From contig JAFKEQ010000003.1 in the NCBI GenBank assembly GCA_017308575.1, positions 1,054,001 to 1,118,000 of the forward strand: 64,000 nt of DNA. The letters are read 5' to 3'. Of the stretch, positions 53,166 through 61,721 are shown piece after piece. The translations under genes and the position numbers were made by a program. This stretch comes from Afipia sp. GTDB lineage: Bacteria > Pseudomonadota > Alphaproteobacteria > Rhizobiales > Xanthobacteraceae. The first letter of the stretch is position 1. The number at the start of each line of letters is the position of its first letter. The notes beneath the pieces are model-generated. The model ran no database searches and was not told the DNA's origin. It saw only the letters and a list, made by a program, of their open reading frames with translations.

Positions 53166-54653
53166 ATGCACGACATTCGCTGGATTCGAGAAAACCCCGA
53201 CGCTTTCGATAAGGCGCTCGCGCGCCGCGGGCTGGAGGCATTGTCGTCGTCCCTGATCGCGATCGATGAAAAGCGCCGCACGGCCATTCAGGCATCGGAG
53301 CAGACGCAGGCGCGGCGCAACGCGGCCTCGAAGGAGATCGGCGAGGCCAAGAAGGCTAAGGACAATGTGCGCGCCGACGCGCTGATGGCCGAGGTCGGCG
53401 AACTCAAGACCAAGCTGCCCGAGCTTGAAGCCACGGTGAAGCAGGTCGAAGACGAGTTGAAGACGCAACTCGCGCAGATTCCGAACCTGCCGCTTGATGA
53501 AGTGCCGGACGGCGCCGACGAGCACGGCAATGTGGAGCATCATCACTATGGCGAGAAGCGCACCTACGCCTTTAAGCCGAAGGAGCATGTCGAGCTTGGC
53601 GAGGGTCTGAAGTTCATGGACTTCGAGACCGCCGCGAAGCTCTCCGGCGCGCGCTTTGTTGTTCTCAAGAAAGGCCTCGCGCGTCTCGAGCGCGCCATCG
53701 GCCAGTTCATGCTCGATCTTCACACGACCGAGCACGGCTACACCGAAGTCAATCCACCGCTGCTGGTGCGTGACGATGCGATGTTCGGCACCGCGCAGTT
53801 GCCGAAGTTTCGCGAGGATCAATTTTCGGCATCCAAAATCGAGCAATTCGATCTAGAGGCGTATAATCGCTTTGTAGAAACTCAGTTGCACCCTCACAAA
53901 GAAGCGTTCTTTGCTTCTCTGCCGGACAACTTGACCAATAAACAAACCTACGAAGCAATCGCGGGCTTTTTCAACGAACACTTGCCGAGGATTGAAACCC
54001 TTTTTGAAGATCATGGTCGCTCTCAGTTCTGGCTCATCCCCACCGCCGAAGTGCCGCTGACCAATCTCGTGCGTGAATCCATTCTCGACGAAAAAGAACT
54101 GCCGATGCGGCTGACCGCGCTGACGCCGTGCTTCCGCGCGGAAGCGGGCGCGGCGGGACGCGACACGCGCGGCATGATCCGCCAGCATCAGTTCACCAAG
54201 GTCGAACTGGTCTCGGTCACGACGCCGGAAGAGTCCAAGAACGAGCACGAGCGTATGTTGTCCTGCGCCGAGGAGGTGCTGAAGCGCCTCGGCCTGCATT
54301 ACCGCGTGATGACGCTGTGCACCGGCGACATGGGCTTCGCTTCGCAGAAGACCTACGACATCGAAGTCTGGATGCCGGGACAGGGTCAAGATTCTAACAA
54401 CCCCGGCATGTACCGCGAGATTTCGTCCTGCTCGGTGTGCGGCGATTTTCAGGCGCGGCGCATGGATGCGCGCTCAAGAGGCCCGGACGGCAAGCCGCGT
54501 TTCGTGCACACGCTGAACGGCTCGGGCACGGCTGTCGGCCGCGCGCTGATCGCCGTGATGGAAACCTATCAGCAGGAGGACGGCGCGATCGCCGTGCCGG
54601 ACGTGCTGCAGCCGTATATGGGCGGCCTCAAAGTGATCGCGAAGGAGAGTTGA
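53166..54653 (+). CDS. serS: Seryl-tRNA synthetase with a 68-residue internal insertion
   Basis: Charges tRNA-Ser (and tRNA-Sec if present). The N-terminal tRNA-binding coiled coil spans about residues 30-105. Motif 2 is [21 protein letters not shown] near 322-342 and motif 3 is [18 protein letters not shown] near 453-470. The 495 residues exceed the usual 420-430. The excess is a 68-residue in-frame insertion (residues about 221-288, bases 53826-54029) between KFREDQF and [12 protein letters not shown]. The insertion is about 46 percent GC by hand count, against about 62 percent in the 60 bases before it. A second short low-GC loop, GQDSNNPGM, sits near residue 408. Start at 53166 has AGGA eight bases upstream; 53148 is the alternative. 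Confidence 0.95.
   Translation: MHDIRWIRENPDAFDKALARRGLEALSSSLIAIDEKRRTAIQASEQTQARRNAASKEIGEAKKAKDNVRADALMAEVGELKTKLPELEATVKQVEDELKTQLAQIPNLPLDEVPDGADEHGNVEHHHYGEKRTYAFKPKEHVELGEGLKFMDFETAAKLSGARFVVLKKGLARLERAIGQFMLDLHTTEHGYTEVNPPLLVRDDAMFGTAQLPKFREDQFSASKIEQFDLEAYNRFVETQLHPHKEAFFASLPDNLTNKQTYEAIAGFFNEHLPRIETLFEDHGRSQFWLIPTAEVPLTNLVRESILDEKELPMRLTALTPCFRAEAGAAGRDTRGMIRQHQFTKVELVSVTTPEESKNEHERMLSCAEEVLKRLGLHYRVMTLCTGDMGFASQKTYDIEVWMPGQGQDSNNPGMYREISSCSVCGDFQARRMDARSRGPDGKPRFVHTLNGSGTAVGRALIAVMETYQQEDGAIAVPDVLQPYMGGLKVIAKES
53826..54029 (+). mobile_element. In-frame low-GC insertion inside serS (candidate inserted sequence)
   Basis: Exactly 204 bases (68 codons) separate conserved SerRS sequence on both sides. 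The codons for Gln-Phe (CAATTT before, CAGTTC at the end) occur at both borders, like a duplicated junction. By hand count it is 93 G or C of 204, about 46 percent. The encoded peptide ([16 protein letters not shown] to FEDHGRSQF) looks mostly helical. It has no Cys at its start and no intein motifs. I label it mobile only as a possibility; a lineage-specific loop expansion is equally plausible. Confidence 0.4.
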
Positions 54654-54664
54654 ACCGTCAGCCC

Positions 54665-54767
54665 GTCATCCTGAGGTGCGAGCCGTACTTGCGGCGAGCC
54701 TCGAAGGATGCGGGCAAACAACGTCGCCCTTCGAGGGGCGCGCTTTGCGCGCCCACCTCAGGGTGAC
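54665..54767. repeat. Dispersed palindromic repeat, family B copy 3
   Basis: It begins GTCATCCTGAGGTGCGAGC and ends GCCCACCTCAGGGTGAC. It has inner arms GCCTCGAAGGATG and CGCCCTTCGAGGGGCGCGC. It lies between serS and surE and fills most of their 148-base gap. Confidence 0.88.
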
Positions 54768-54801
54768 GTTATCCCGTGGCTTCGGACGATAAGGACACGA
54801 T

Positions 54802-55569
54802 ATGCGAATTCTCTGCACCAACGACGACGGTATCCACGCGCCCGGCATTCGGGTGATCGAGGAGATCGCCCGCAAGCTCTCCGATGACGTCTGGGTGGTT
54901 GCGCCCGAGCTTGACCAGTCCGGCGTTTCGCATTCGCTGTCGCTGAACGATCCGCTGCGGCTTCGCGAAATCGACGACCGTCATTTCGCGGTGCGCGGCA
55001 CGCCGACCGACTGCGTGATCATGGGCTCGCGCCATGTGCTCGGCAGCAAGATGCCGGACATCGTGCTGTCGGGCGTCAACAAGGGCCGCAACGTCGCCGA
55101 AGACGTGGTCTATTCCGGCACCATCGCGGGCGCGCTGGAAGGCACCATTCTCGGCCTGCCGTCGTTCGCGCTGTCGCAGGAATTTTCGATCGAGACCCGC
55201 CAGAATCCGACCTGGGACACGGCGCTGCAGTTCGGCCCCGACGTGATCCGCAACGTGATGAAACTCGGGGTGCCGCGCGACACCGTGATCAACGTCAATT
55301 TCCCGGCCTGCCGCCCCGATGAGGTGAAGGGCATCGCCGTCACGCGGCAGGGCAAGCGCAATCTCGGTTTTCTCAAGATCGACAGCCGCCGCGACGGCCG
55401 CGGCAATCCGTATTACTGGATCGGCTTCGAGAAGGTCGCCGCGGAAGACATTCCGCCGAAGGACACCGATCTTGCCGCGCTGGCGGCGAACTTCGTGTCG
55501 GTCACGCCGCTGCGGCTCGACCGCACGGATATGGCGTTCTCGGAGAAGCTGCGGGACGTGTTGAAGTAG
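54802..55569 (+). CDS. surE: 5'-nucleotidase SurE
   Basis: Stationary-phase survival phosphatase acting on nucleoside monophosphates. The 255-residue protein has the metal ligands Asp8-Asp9 (CTNDDGIHAPG), Ser40 (DQSGVSHSLS) and an Asn in VLSGVNKGRNVAEDVVYSGT near residue 94. It lies between a family B repeat on each side. The surE-pcm-nlpD association matches E. coli gene order, here interrupted by a response regulator gene. Confidence 0.96.
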   Translation: MRILCTNDDGIHAPGIRVIEEIARKLSDDVWVVAPELDQSGVSHSLSLNDPLRLREIDDRHFAVRGTPTDCVIMGSRHVLGSKMPDIVLSGVNKGRNVAEDVVYSGTIAGALEGTILGLPSFALSQEFSIETRQNPTWDTALQFGPDVIRNVMKLGVPRDTVINVNFPACRPDEVKGIAVTRQGKRNLGFLKIDSRRDGRGNPYYWIGFEKVAAEDIPPKDTDLAALAANFVSVTPLRLDRTDMAFSEKLRDVLK

Positions 55570-55580
55570 GGCATCTTTCC

Positions 55581-55695
55581 CTCATCCTGAGGAGCGCGCT
55601 CTTGCGCGCGTCTCGAAGGATGAGGTTGTGCTGACACAGTGCCACGCCTCTCATGGTTCGAGACGCAAGGCTGCGCCTCGCTCCTCACCATGAGG
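55581..55695. repeat. Dispersed palindromic repeat, family B copy 4
   Basis: It begins CTCATCCTGAGGAGCGCGC and ends GCTCCTCACCATGAGG. It has inner arms GTCTCGAAGGATGAGG and CTCTCATGGTTCGAGAC. It lies between the convergent surE and response regulator genes, so it may end transcription from both sides. Confidence 0.85.
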
Positions 55696-55715
55696 TCTAA
55701 AGAAGTAGGCGCCGC

Positions 55716-56099
55716 CTACGCCGCCATGCCCTTGAGCACGGTCTCGATGGTGCGCGCCAGCGTTTCGATCTGGAAGGGTTTCTGAATCGTCGGGCGGTCG
55801 CGGAATTTTTCCGGCAGGCCCTCTGCGCCGTAGCCCGTGGCGAACACGAACGGCAAGCCGCGCAGCATCACGGATTCCGCGACCGGTGTGATGATCTTGC
55901 CGTTGACGTTGACGTCGAGCAGGGCGATGTCGAAGTCGGTCGTTTGCACCAGATGGACGGCTTCATCGATGTCGCCGGCTTCCGCAACGATCCTGTAGCC
56001 AAGCTCTTCGAGCATGTCCGCGACCATCATGCGAATCATGACTTCGTCTTCGACCAGAAGGACTGATCGCCGTCTTGCAGCCTTTAACGTGCCAGGCAT
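55716..56099 (-). CDS. Single-domain response regulator, FATGUY type
   Basis: The 127-residue protein is a receiver domain only. It has the acidic pocket Glu17-Asp18, the phospho-acceptor Asp62 (ALLDVNVNG), Thr88 and Lys107 (IQKPFQ). The stretch LPFVFATGYGAEGLPE contains the FAT-GY motif that defines the FATGUY subgroup, whose studied member SdrG acts in the alphaproteobacterial general stress response. No histidine kinase or output domain is adjacent. A candidate EcfG-type promoter lies upstream on this strand. It converges on surE and diverges from pcm. Confidence 0.88.
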   Translation of the reverse strand: MPGTLKAARRRSVLLVEDEVMIRMMVADMLEELGYRIVAEAGDIDEAVHLVQTTDFDIALLDVNVNGKIITPVAESVMLRGLPFVFATGYGAEGLPEKFRDRPTIQKPFQIETLARTIETVLKGMAA

Positions 56100-56164
56100 T
56101 CGTCCCCCAAAACGACAAATCTGGACTGATTTAACATCGGATAAATTATGTTTATCCGACCCCT

Positions 56165-56189
56165 AACTTACATCCGCTCTGTAGGTTCC
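56165..56189 (-). promoter_or_regulatory. Candidate EcfG (general stress sigma) promoter
   Basis: On the minus strand, GGAAC (56189-56185) is followed after 17 bases by GTT (56167-56165). The alphaproteobacterial EcfG/SigT promoter pattern is GGAAC, about 16-17 bases, then GTT. It lies about 65 bases upstream of the response regulator start. The GGAAC is one arm of a perfect palindrome, TAGGTTCC-N7-GGAACCTA (56182-56204), which also gives a GGAAC on the plus strand, but that one lacks a matching -10. Confidence 0.6.
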
Positions 56190-56292
56190 CACAAATGGAA
56201 CCTAAATTGTCGAATGTCCATCCTCCCGATCGGGGCCCGTCCGGTCCTATGATCGGGGGGCACCTTCCAGCACCCTCATACCCTTGGTCATC

Positions 56293-56946
56293 ATGCCGTC
56301 GTTGCCGTCCACCCCCCAGGAAAAGATCGTGTTTCAGCTCAACCTGCGGCGCAGCGGGATCAGCGATCAGGCGGTGCTCAGGGCCATGGAGGAGGTGCCG
56401 CGCGAACTGTTCGTGATGTCGGTCGACCGCATCTACGCCTATCGGGATACGGCTTTGGGGATCGCCTGCGGACAGACCATCAGCCAGCCGTTCATCGTGG
56501 CCTACATGACCGAGCAGCTTCAGTTGCGCCCGGAGCATCGGGTGCTCGAGATCGGCACCGGGTCGGGCTACCAGGCGGCGATCCTCTCGAAACTGTGCCG
56601 CGAGGTCGTCTCGCTGGAGCGCTTCCGCACGCTGGCCGATCGCGCCCGGCGTGTCCTGGCCGGGATCGGCTGCAGCAACGTGGAGGTGATCCACGGCGAC
56701 GGCTTCGACATTCCCGAGACGCGGGGCACCTTCGACCGGATCATGGTGACAGCGGCGATGGAAAACATCCCGGACGCGCTGCTGGAGCGGCTGGAGCCGG
56801 GCGGGGTGTTGATCGCGCCCGTTGGGCCAGTGGACGACAGGCAGGTGCTGGTCCGGGTCGTCCGGACCGACAGCGGCTTTAAGCGCGAAGAGCTTTTGCC
56901 TGTGCGTTTCGTTCCGGCGCTTCCCGGCGTCGCCCGGGAACTGTGA
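56293..56946 (+). CDS. pcm: Protein-L-isoaspartate O-methyltransferase
   Basis: Methylates isoaspartyl residues for repair of aged proteins. The 217-residue protein has the SAM-binding [20 protein letters not shown] near residues 82-101 and the family stretch [17 protein letters not shown]. The C-terminal [28 protein letters not shown] is cited by motif. The start is the ATG at 56293; a TTG three codons upstream is the alternative. Followed after 104 bases by the nlpD-like gene. Confidence 0.94.
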   Translation: MPSLPSTPQEKIVFQLNLRRSGISDQAVLRAMEEVPRELFVMSVDRIYAYRDTALGIACGQTISQPFIVAYMTEQLQLRPEHRVLEIGTGSGYQAAILSKLCREVVSLERFRTLADRARRVLAGIGCSNVEVIHGDGFDIPETRGTFDRIMVTAAMENIPDALLERLEPGGVLIAPVGPVDDRQVLVRVVRTDSGFKREELLPVRFVPALPGVAREL

Positions 56947-57050
56947 TTTTCGTTTCTGTGCGAAAAACACCGGGATTTTAGCGTTTAAAGAGTTATTTAC
57001 TCCGCGCGTGTTTACTCAAATCTGTGTCAGTTGCGTACCAGTGAGTAACC

Positions 57051-58424
57051 ATGTCCCGGTTTGTCGAGTTGATTAGCTCGCGTCATGCACCGCATTTCGT
57101 GGTTCTGGCGCTCGTCTCGGTCGGATTTGGCGGATGCAGCGCCGATACCTCGACAAGATTCCAGGATAACCCGTTCGCCTCGCGCGAAACGACGGGCACT
57201 GTCCAGCAGAACAGTGACCGGCAGAACGGTTACTACCAGCAAAACTATTCCCACCAGCAGCAGCCTCCTCGCGAGTTGCCGCAGTATCGGCGGCCTTACG
57301 CGACGGCGCCTGTCGTCTCCGCGCCGCTGTCCTATCCCACGGCCTCGACTCCGACATCGGGCGGCGGCCGCGGCATGGCATCCTATACGCCGCCTGCAGC
57401 TCCCATCGAGACCACCGGTTCGACCGCGCCGCGCTCCGTCGCGGCTGCGACGCCGGGCTGGCATCGCGAAGGCGGCACCACGATCATCGTCGGCACCGCC
57501 GATACGCTCGAAGTCATTTCGAAGCGCTACAATGTGCCGTCGTCGGAAATCCTGAAAGCCAACGGCTACAACGGTCCGCGCATGCTGCAGCCGGGCCAGC
57601 AGCTTGTCATTCCGCGCCGCACGGCGAGTGCCGCGCCTCCCGCGCTGTCGGGCGCGCCGGGCACCAAGGTTGCCGCCGGTCTTCCGGCCAGCGTCCATAT
57701 CGTCAAGCCCGGCGACACGCTGATGAATCTGTCGCGCCGCCACAACATTCCGCCGGCGCAGCTTGCCGCCGCCAACCACATTCCGGTGACGACGCAGCTT
57801 CGGATCGGCACCAGGATCAACATTCCCGGCGGCGGCAAAGTCGTTGCTGCGGCCGCACCGCAGATGGTCGCGGAAGGGCCGAAACCGGTTGCCGTTGCTC
57901 CGGCCCCGGTCGCGCCTGCCGCGAAGCCCGTCGTGGTCGCGCGGGTCGAGCCGGTGCAGAAGGCCCGCGTCGCCGCCGAGGCGCCTGCGGCCGAACTGCC
58001 TGAAGCACAGTCGCCTGTGAAGGCGGCCGAAGCCACCAACGCGCTGCCGACCTTCCGCTGGCCGGTGCGCGGCCGGGTGATCACGGCCTATGGCGCGAAG
58101 ACGAATGGAAAACAGAACGACGGCATCAATGTCGCCGTTCCGGAAGGCACGCCGGTGAAAGCCGCGGAAGACGGCGTGGTTGCCTATTCGGGCAACGAAC
58201 TCAAAGGATATGGCAATCTGATCCTGGTGCGGCACTCCAACGGTTACGTCACCGCGTATGCCCACGCGAGTGAACTGATGGTGAAGCGCGGCGATACAAT
58301 CAAGCGCGGCCAGGTGATTGCCAAATCGGGTCAGACGGGAGAGGTGGGGTCGCCGCAGCTTCACTTCGAGATCCGTAAAGGATCTTCAGCCGTCGACCCG
58401 CTTCAATTCCTGAACGGCGCGTAA
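57051..58424 (+). CDS. nlpD: NlpD/EnvC-like LysM and LytM (M23) lipoprotein
   Basis: Envelope murein-hydrolase activator of 457 residues. It has a probable lipoprotein signal ending in SVGFGGC and a Gln/Pro-rich linker. Two LysM domains follow (GTADTLEVISKRYNVPSSEI and VKPGDTLMNLSRRHNIPPAQ). A C-terminal LytM/M23 domain contains GTPVKAAEDGVVAYSGNELKG, YVTAYAHASEL and LHFEIRKGSSAVDP. The usual first zinc motif HxxxD reads NDGIN, so one His ligand is Asn. This fits an activator rather than an active peptidase. The symbol is assigned by synteny after surE and pcm, with a terminator behind it. Confidence 0.88.
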   Translation: MSRFVELISSRHAPHFVVLALVSVGFGGCSADTSTRFQDNPFASRETTGTVQQNSDRQNGYYQQNYSHQQQPPRELPQYRRPYATAPVVSAPLSYPTASTPTSGGGRGMASYTPPAAPIETTGSTAPRSVAAATPGWHREGGTTIIVGTADTLEVISKRYNVPSSEILKANGYNGPRMLQPGQQLVIPRRTASAAPPALSGAPGTKVAAGLPASVHIVKPGDTLMNLSRRHNIPPAQLAAANHIPVTTQLRIGTRINIPGGGKVVAAAAPQMVAEGPKPVAVAPAPVAPAAKPVVVARVEPVQKARVAAEAPAAELPEAQSPVKAAEATNALPTFRWPVRGRVITAYGAKTNGKQNDGINVAVPEGTPVKAAEDGVVAYSGNELKGYGNLILVRHSNGYVTAYAHASELMVKRGDTIKRGQVIAKSGQTGEVGSPQLHFEIRKGSSAVDPLQFLNGA

Positions 58425-58448
58425 GCGTCGCGACAGCGATCAACAAAA

Positions 58449-58471
58449 AACCCCGGCTTCGCGCCGGGGTT
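58449..58471. terminator. Strong rho-independent terminator, bidirectional
   Basis: AACCCCGGC and GCCGGGGTT form a 9-base-pair GC-rich stem with the loop TTCGC. It is preceded by AAAAAA and followed by TTTTTCG, so it can terminate both the nlpD-like gene and the convergent ATPase gene. This is the cleanest terminator in the window. Confidence 0.93.
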
Positions 58472-58496
58472 TTTCGTTTGGATCGCCGGGAGGTGA

Positions 58497-59492
58497 TTAC
58501 TTGCCGGTCAGCTTCACGCCCATCCGGCCCGCGATCTCCTGCGTGAACTGCCACGCCACGCGGCCCGAGCGCGAGCCGCGGGTGGTGGACCATTCCAGCG
58601 CCTCGCGCTCGAGTTGCTCGTCGGAGACATCGACGCCGAAGTGGCGCGCATAGCCGCGCACCATGTCGAGATATTCGTCCTGGCTGCACTTGTGAAAGCC
58701 GAGCCACAGGCCGAAACGGTCGGAGAGGGACACCTTCTCCTCCACGGCCTCGCCGGGATTGATCGCGGTCGAGCGCTCGTTCTCGATCATGTCGCGCGAG
58801 AGCAGGTGGCGGCGGTTCGAGGTCGCATAGAGGATGACGTTCTCGGGGCGGCCCTCGATGCCGCCTTCGAGCACGGCCTTCAGCGATTTGTACGAGGCAT
58901 CGTTGCCGTCGAACGACAGGTCGTCGCAGAACACGATGAAGTGGAAATCGGACTCGCGCAGCAGGCCCATCAAAAGCGGCAGGCTCTCGATGTCCTCGCG
59001 GTGGATTTCGATCAGCTTGAGCCGGCCGTTCACCTCCGGCATCGCGTTGACGGTGGCATGGGCCGCCTTCACCAGCGACGACTTGCCCATGCCGCGCGCG
59101 CCCCAGAGCAGCGCATTGTTGGCGGGCAGGCCGGTTGCGAAGCGCTCGGTGTTCTCGATCAGGATGTCGCGCATCCGGTCGACGCCGCGCAAGAGGTCGA
59201 GATCGACGCGGCTGACCCTGGGAACCGGGAGCAGGTGGCCGTTCGGCTGCCAGACGAAGGCCTCGGCGGCTTTCAGGGAATCGGCACCCGACGGCTTCAC
59301 CGCCGACGCGCTCAGGCTGGCGGCGATGCTTTCCAGCGCGGCCAGCATCCGGGCCTGCGTGGCATGATCGGCCGTCGCCGCAGGGCGTTTTGTCGCGGAT
59401 TTGACCGCCTTGACGGGACGCGACCTGGCGGCCGTCCTGACGGTGGCGGAAGCGGCCTTTTTGGAGGCCTTTTTATTGGGCTTTTTGGACAT
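58497..59492 (-). CDS. DUF815-family AAA+ ATPase with basic N-terminal tail
   Basis: The 331-residue ATPase has a Walker A GARGMGKSS (residues 131-139), a Walker B region FIVFCDDLSFD near 185-195 and a sensor-like VILYATSNRRHLL. These are typical of the DUF815 group of unknown function. The first 45 residues are Lys/Ala/Ser-rich (MSKKPNKKASKKAASA), resembling a histone H1-type tail and likely binding nucleic acid or another acidic partner. Its gene converges with the nlpD-like gene and diverges from yajC. Confidence 0.85.
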   Translation of the reverse strand: MSKKPNKKASKKAASATVRTAARSRPVKAVKSATKRPAATADHATQARMLAALESIAASLSASAVKPSGADSLKAAEAFVWQPNGHLLPVPRVSRVDLDLLRGVDRMRDILIENTERFATGLPANNALLWGARGMGKSSLVKAAHATVNAMPEVNGRLKLIEIHREDIESLPLLMGLLRESDFHFIVFCDDLSFDGNDASYKSLKAVLEGGIEGRPENVILYATSNRRHLLSRDMIENERSTAINPGEAVEEKVSLSDRFGLWLGFHKCSQDEYLDMVRGYARHFGVDVSDEQLEREALEWSTTRGSRSGRVAWQFTQEIAGRMGVKLTGK

Positions 59493-59582
59493 GAATCGGC
59501 ACCTCGTGGCGCACCCTTAGCGGGGGCCGCCGGGGCCTGCAACCGCCACAAATGCATGGCGAAATGGGCTTTACCGGTGCCG

Positions 59583-59610
59583 TTGCTTTTGGAGCGACTG
59601 CCGTTATAGT
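59583..59610 (+). promoter_or_regulatory. Possible sigma-70 promoter of yajC-secDF
   Basis: TTGCTT (59583-59588) and TATAGT (59605-59610) with 16-base spacing resemble -35 and -10 boxes. They lie about 80 bases before yajC in the divergent region with the DUF815 gene. Not tested against alternatives. Confidence 0.4.
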
Positions 59611-59687
59611 CCGCGCAAATTCGGCCAAAACGGCCCTCTATCTTACGCGTTTCGCCCTGATGGCGGCGCCTTCCCGAGGACTTTCTG

Positions 59688-60059
59688 ATGTTCATTACCC
59701 CTGCTTTTGCCCAGGCTGCCGGCGCTGCTGGCGACACCAACAGCATGCTGATGTCGCTGCTGCCGTTCGCGCTGATCTTCGTGATCATGTACTTCCTGAT
59801 TCTGAAGCCGCAGCAGAAGAAGCTGAAGGACCATCAGGAACTGGTGAAGAACATCCGCCGGGGCGACGTCGTCGTGACCAATGGCGGGCTGGTCGGCAAG
59901 GTGACCAAGGTTGTCGATGACGACCAGATCGAGGTGGAAATCGCCGACGGCGTGCGTATCCGTCAAATGCGCGGAATGATTTCGGCCGTGCGCACCAAGG
60001 GCGAACCGGTCAAGGACAAGGACGTCAAGGACGCCAAGGACGAAACCACCGCAAGCTGA
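59688..60059 (+). CDS. yajC: Preprotein translocase accessory subunit YajC
   Basis: Membrane partner of SecDF. The 123-residue protein opens MFITPAFAQAAGAAGD, with one membrane helix (about residues 22-40, LLPFALIFVIMYFLILKP). The family segment KLKDHQELVKNIRRGDVVVTNGGLVGKV is cited by motif. The tail is charged and repetitive (VKDKDVKDAKDE). It precedes secD by 47 bases. Confidence 0.95.
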   Translation: MFITPAFAQAAGAAGDTNSMLMSLLPFALIFVIMYFLILKPQQKKLKDHQELVKNIRRGDVVVTNGGLVGKVTKVVDDDQIEVEIADGVRIRQMRGMISAVRTKGEPVKDKDVKDAKDETTAS

Positions 60060-60106
60060 TCCCTGCGGGGCTCCTTGCGACGTTGCCAATCTGACGGAAA
60101 CTCCTG

Positions 60107-61705
60107 ATGCTGTATTTCACGCGGTGGAAGGCATTGGCGGTCATTCTGACCGCTCTGCTGGTCTGCCTTTGCGCGGTTCCGAACTTCTTCCCCGATGCGA
60201 CTGTCAAGAGCTGGCCGAAATGGGCGCAGCGTCATGTGGTGCTCGGCCTCGACCTGCAGGGCGGCTCGCACATCCTGCTCGAAGTCGACTCCAACTCGGT
60301 CAAGAAGGACAAGCTCGATCAGGTCCGCGACGATGTGCGCCGCGTGCTGCGCGATGCCAAGATCGGCTACACCGGCCTTGCGGTGCGCGGCGAAAACGCC
60401 GAAGTCCGCGTCAAGGACGCCGATCTCACCAACGCGCTCGCCAAGCTGCGTGAACTGTCCCAGCCGCTCGGCGGCGTGCTCGGCTCCAGCGGCCAGCGCA
60501 GCGTCGAAGTCTCCGATGCCGGTGGCGGCCTGATCCGCCTGACCGTGCCGCCCGCGGCGATCACCGAGCGGGTGCGTCAGTCGGTCGAACAATCGATCCA
60601 GATCGTCGAGCGCCGCATCAACGAACTCGGCACCGTCGAACCGTTGATCCAGCGTCAGGGTGTCGATCGTATTCTCGTTCAGGTGCCTGGCCTGCAGGAC
60701 CCGACCCGCCTCAAGGAACTGCTCGGCAAGACCGCGAAGCTCGACTTCCGCATGGTCGATTCCACCGTCTCGCCGGAGCAGGCGCAGGGCGGACGCCTGC
60801 CGCCCGACGACGAAATCCTGATGAGCGCGTCGGCGCCGAAGGTGCCTTACGTCATCAAGAAGCAGGTGCTGGTGTCCGGCGGCGATCTCACCGACGCGCA
60901 GCCCGGCTTCGACCAGCGCTCCGGCGAGCCGATCGTCTCGTTCCGTTTCAACACCTCCGGCGCGCGCAAGTTCGCGCAGGCGACGCTCGAAAACGTCGGC
61001 CAGCCCTTCGCGATCGTGCTCGACAACGAGGTGATCTCCGCACCGGTGATCCGCGAACCGATCACCGGCGGTTCGGGCCAGATCTCGGGCAGCTTCACCG
61101 TGCAGGGCGCCAATGATCTCGCGATCCTGCTGCGCGCGGGCGCGCTGCCTGCGCCGCTCACCATCATCGAGGAGCGCACCGTCGGTCCGGGCCTCGGACA
61201 AGACTCCATCGCCGCCGGTGAACTGGCGTCCTATGTCGGCTCGGTCCTGGTCATCGTCTTCATGCTGCTGACCTACCGGCTGTTCGGCTTCTTCGCCAAC
61301 GTCGCCGTCGCCATCAACGTGGCGATGATCTTCGGCGTGCTGTCGCTGCTGAACGCCACGCTGACACTGCCGGGCATCGCCGGCATCGTGCTGACGGTCG
61401 GCATCGCGGTGGACTCCAACGTGCTGATCTATGAGCGCATCCGCGAGGAGCTGCGCGCCGGACGAAGCGCGATCAACGCCATCGACGCCGGATTCTCACG
61501 CGCGCTGGCGACCATTCTGGACTCCAACATCACCACATTCATCGCCGCCGCCGTGCTGTTCTATATCGGCACCGGCCCGGTGCGCGGTTTCGCCGTGACG
61601 CTCGGCATCGGCATCGTCACCACCGTCTTCACGGCCTTTACCGTCACGCGCCTGATCGTCGCGATGTGGGTGCGGTGGACGCGGCCCAAGACCGTGCCGA
61701 TTTGA
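60107..61705 (+). CDS. secD: Protein translocase subunit SecD
   Basis: Proton-driven accessory of the Sec channel. The 532-residue protein has an N-terminal helix, a periplasmic P1 region (with HVVLGLDLQGGSHILLEVD and PVIREPITGGSGQISG) and a C-terminal block of five membrane helices. That block includes GIVLTVGIAVDSNVLIYERIREELRAG, cited by motif. Length is normal. It is 16 bases before secF. Confidence 0.96.
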   Translation: MLYFTRWKALAVILTALLVCLCAVPNFFPDATVKSWPKWAQRHVVLGLDLQGGSHILLEVDSNSVKKDKLDQVRDDVRRVLRDAKIGYTGLAVRGENAEVRVKDADLTNALAKLRELSQPLGGVLGSSGQRSVEVSDAGGGLIRLTVPPAAITERVRQSVEQSIQIVERRINELGTVEPLIQRQGVDRILVQVPGLQDPTRLKELLGKTAKLDFRMVDSTVSPEQAQGGRLPPDDEILMSASAPKVPYVIKKQVLVSGGDLTDAQPGFDQRSGEPIVSFRFNTSGARKFAQATLENVGQPFAIVLDNEVISAPVIREPITGGSGQISGSFTVQGANDLAILLRAGALPAPLTIIEERTVGPGLGQDSIAAGELASYVGSVLVIVFMLLTYRLFGFFANVAVAINVAMIFGVLSLLNATLTLPGIAGIVLTVGIAVDSNVLIYERIREELRAGRSAINAIDAGFSRALATILDSNITTFIAAAVLFYIGTGPVRGFAVTLGIGIVTTVFTAFTVTRLIVAMWVRWTRPKTVPI

Positions 61706-61721
61706 AGATAGCGAGTAAACT

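Noticed and set aside
53826..54029. Intein inside serS
   Set aside because: The block is far too short, has no Cys or Ser at a splice junction context and no terminal His-Asn, and the host fold continues in frame without splicing motifs.
32761..55695. CRISPR array made from the repeated palindromes
   Set aside because: Copies are tens of kilobases apart, over 70 bases long, and lack regular spacers; no cas genes occur.
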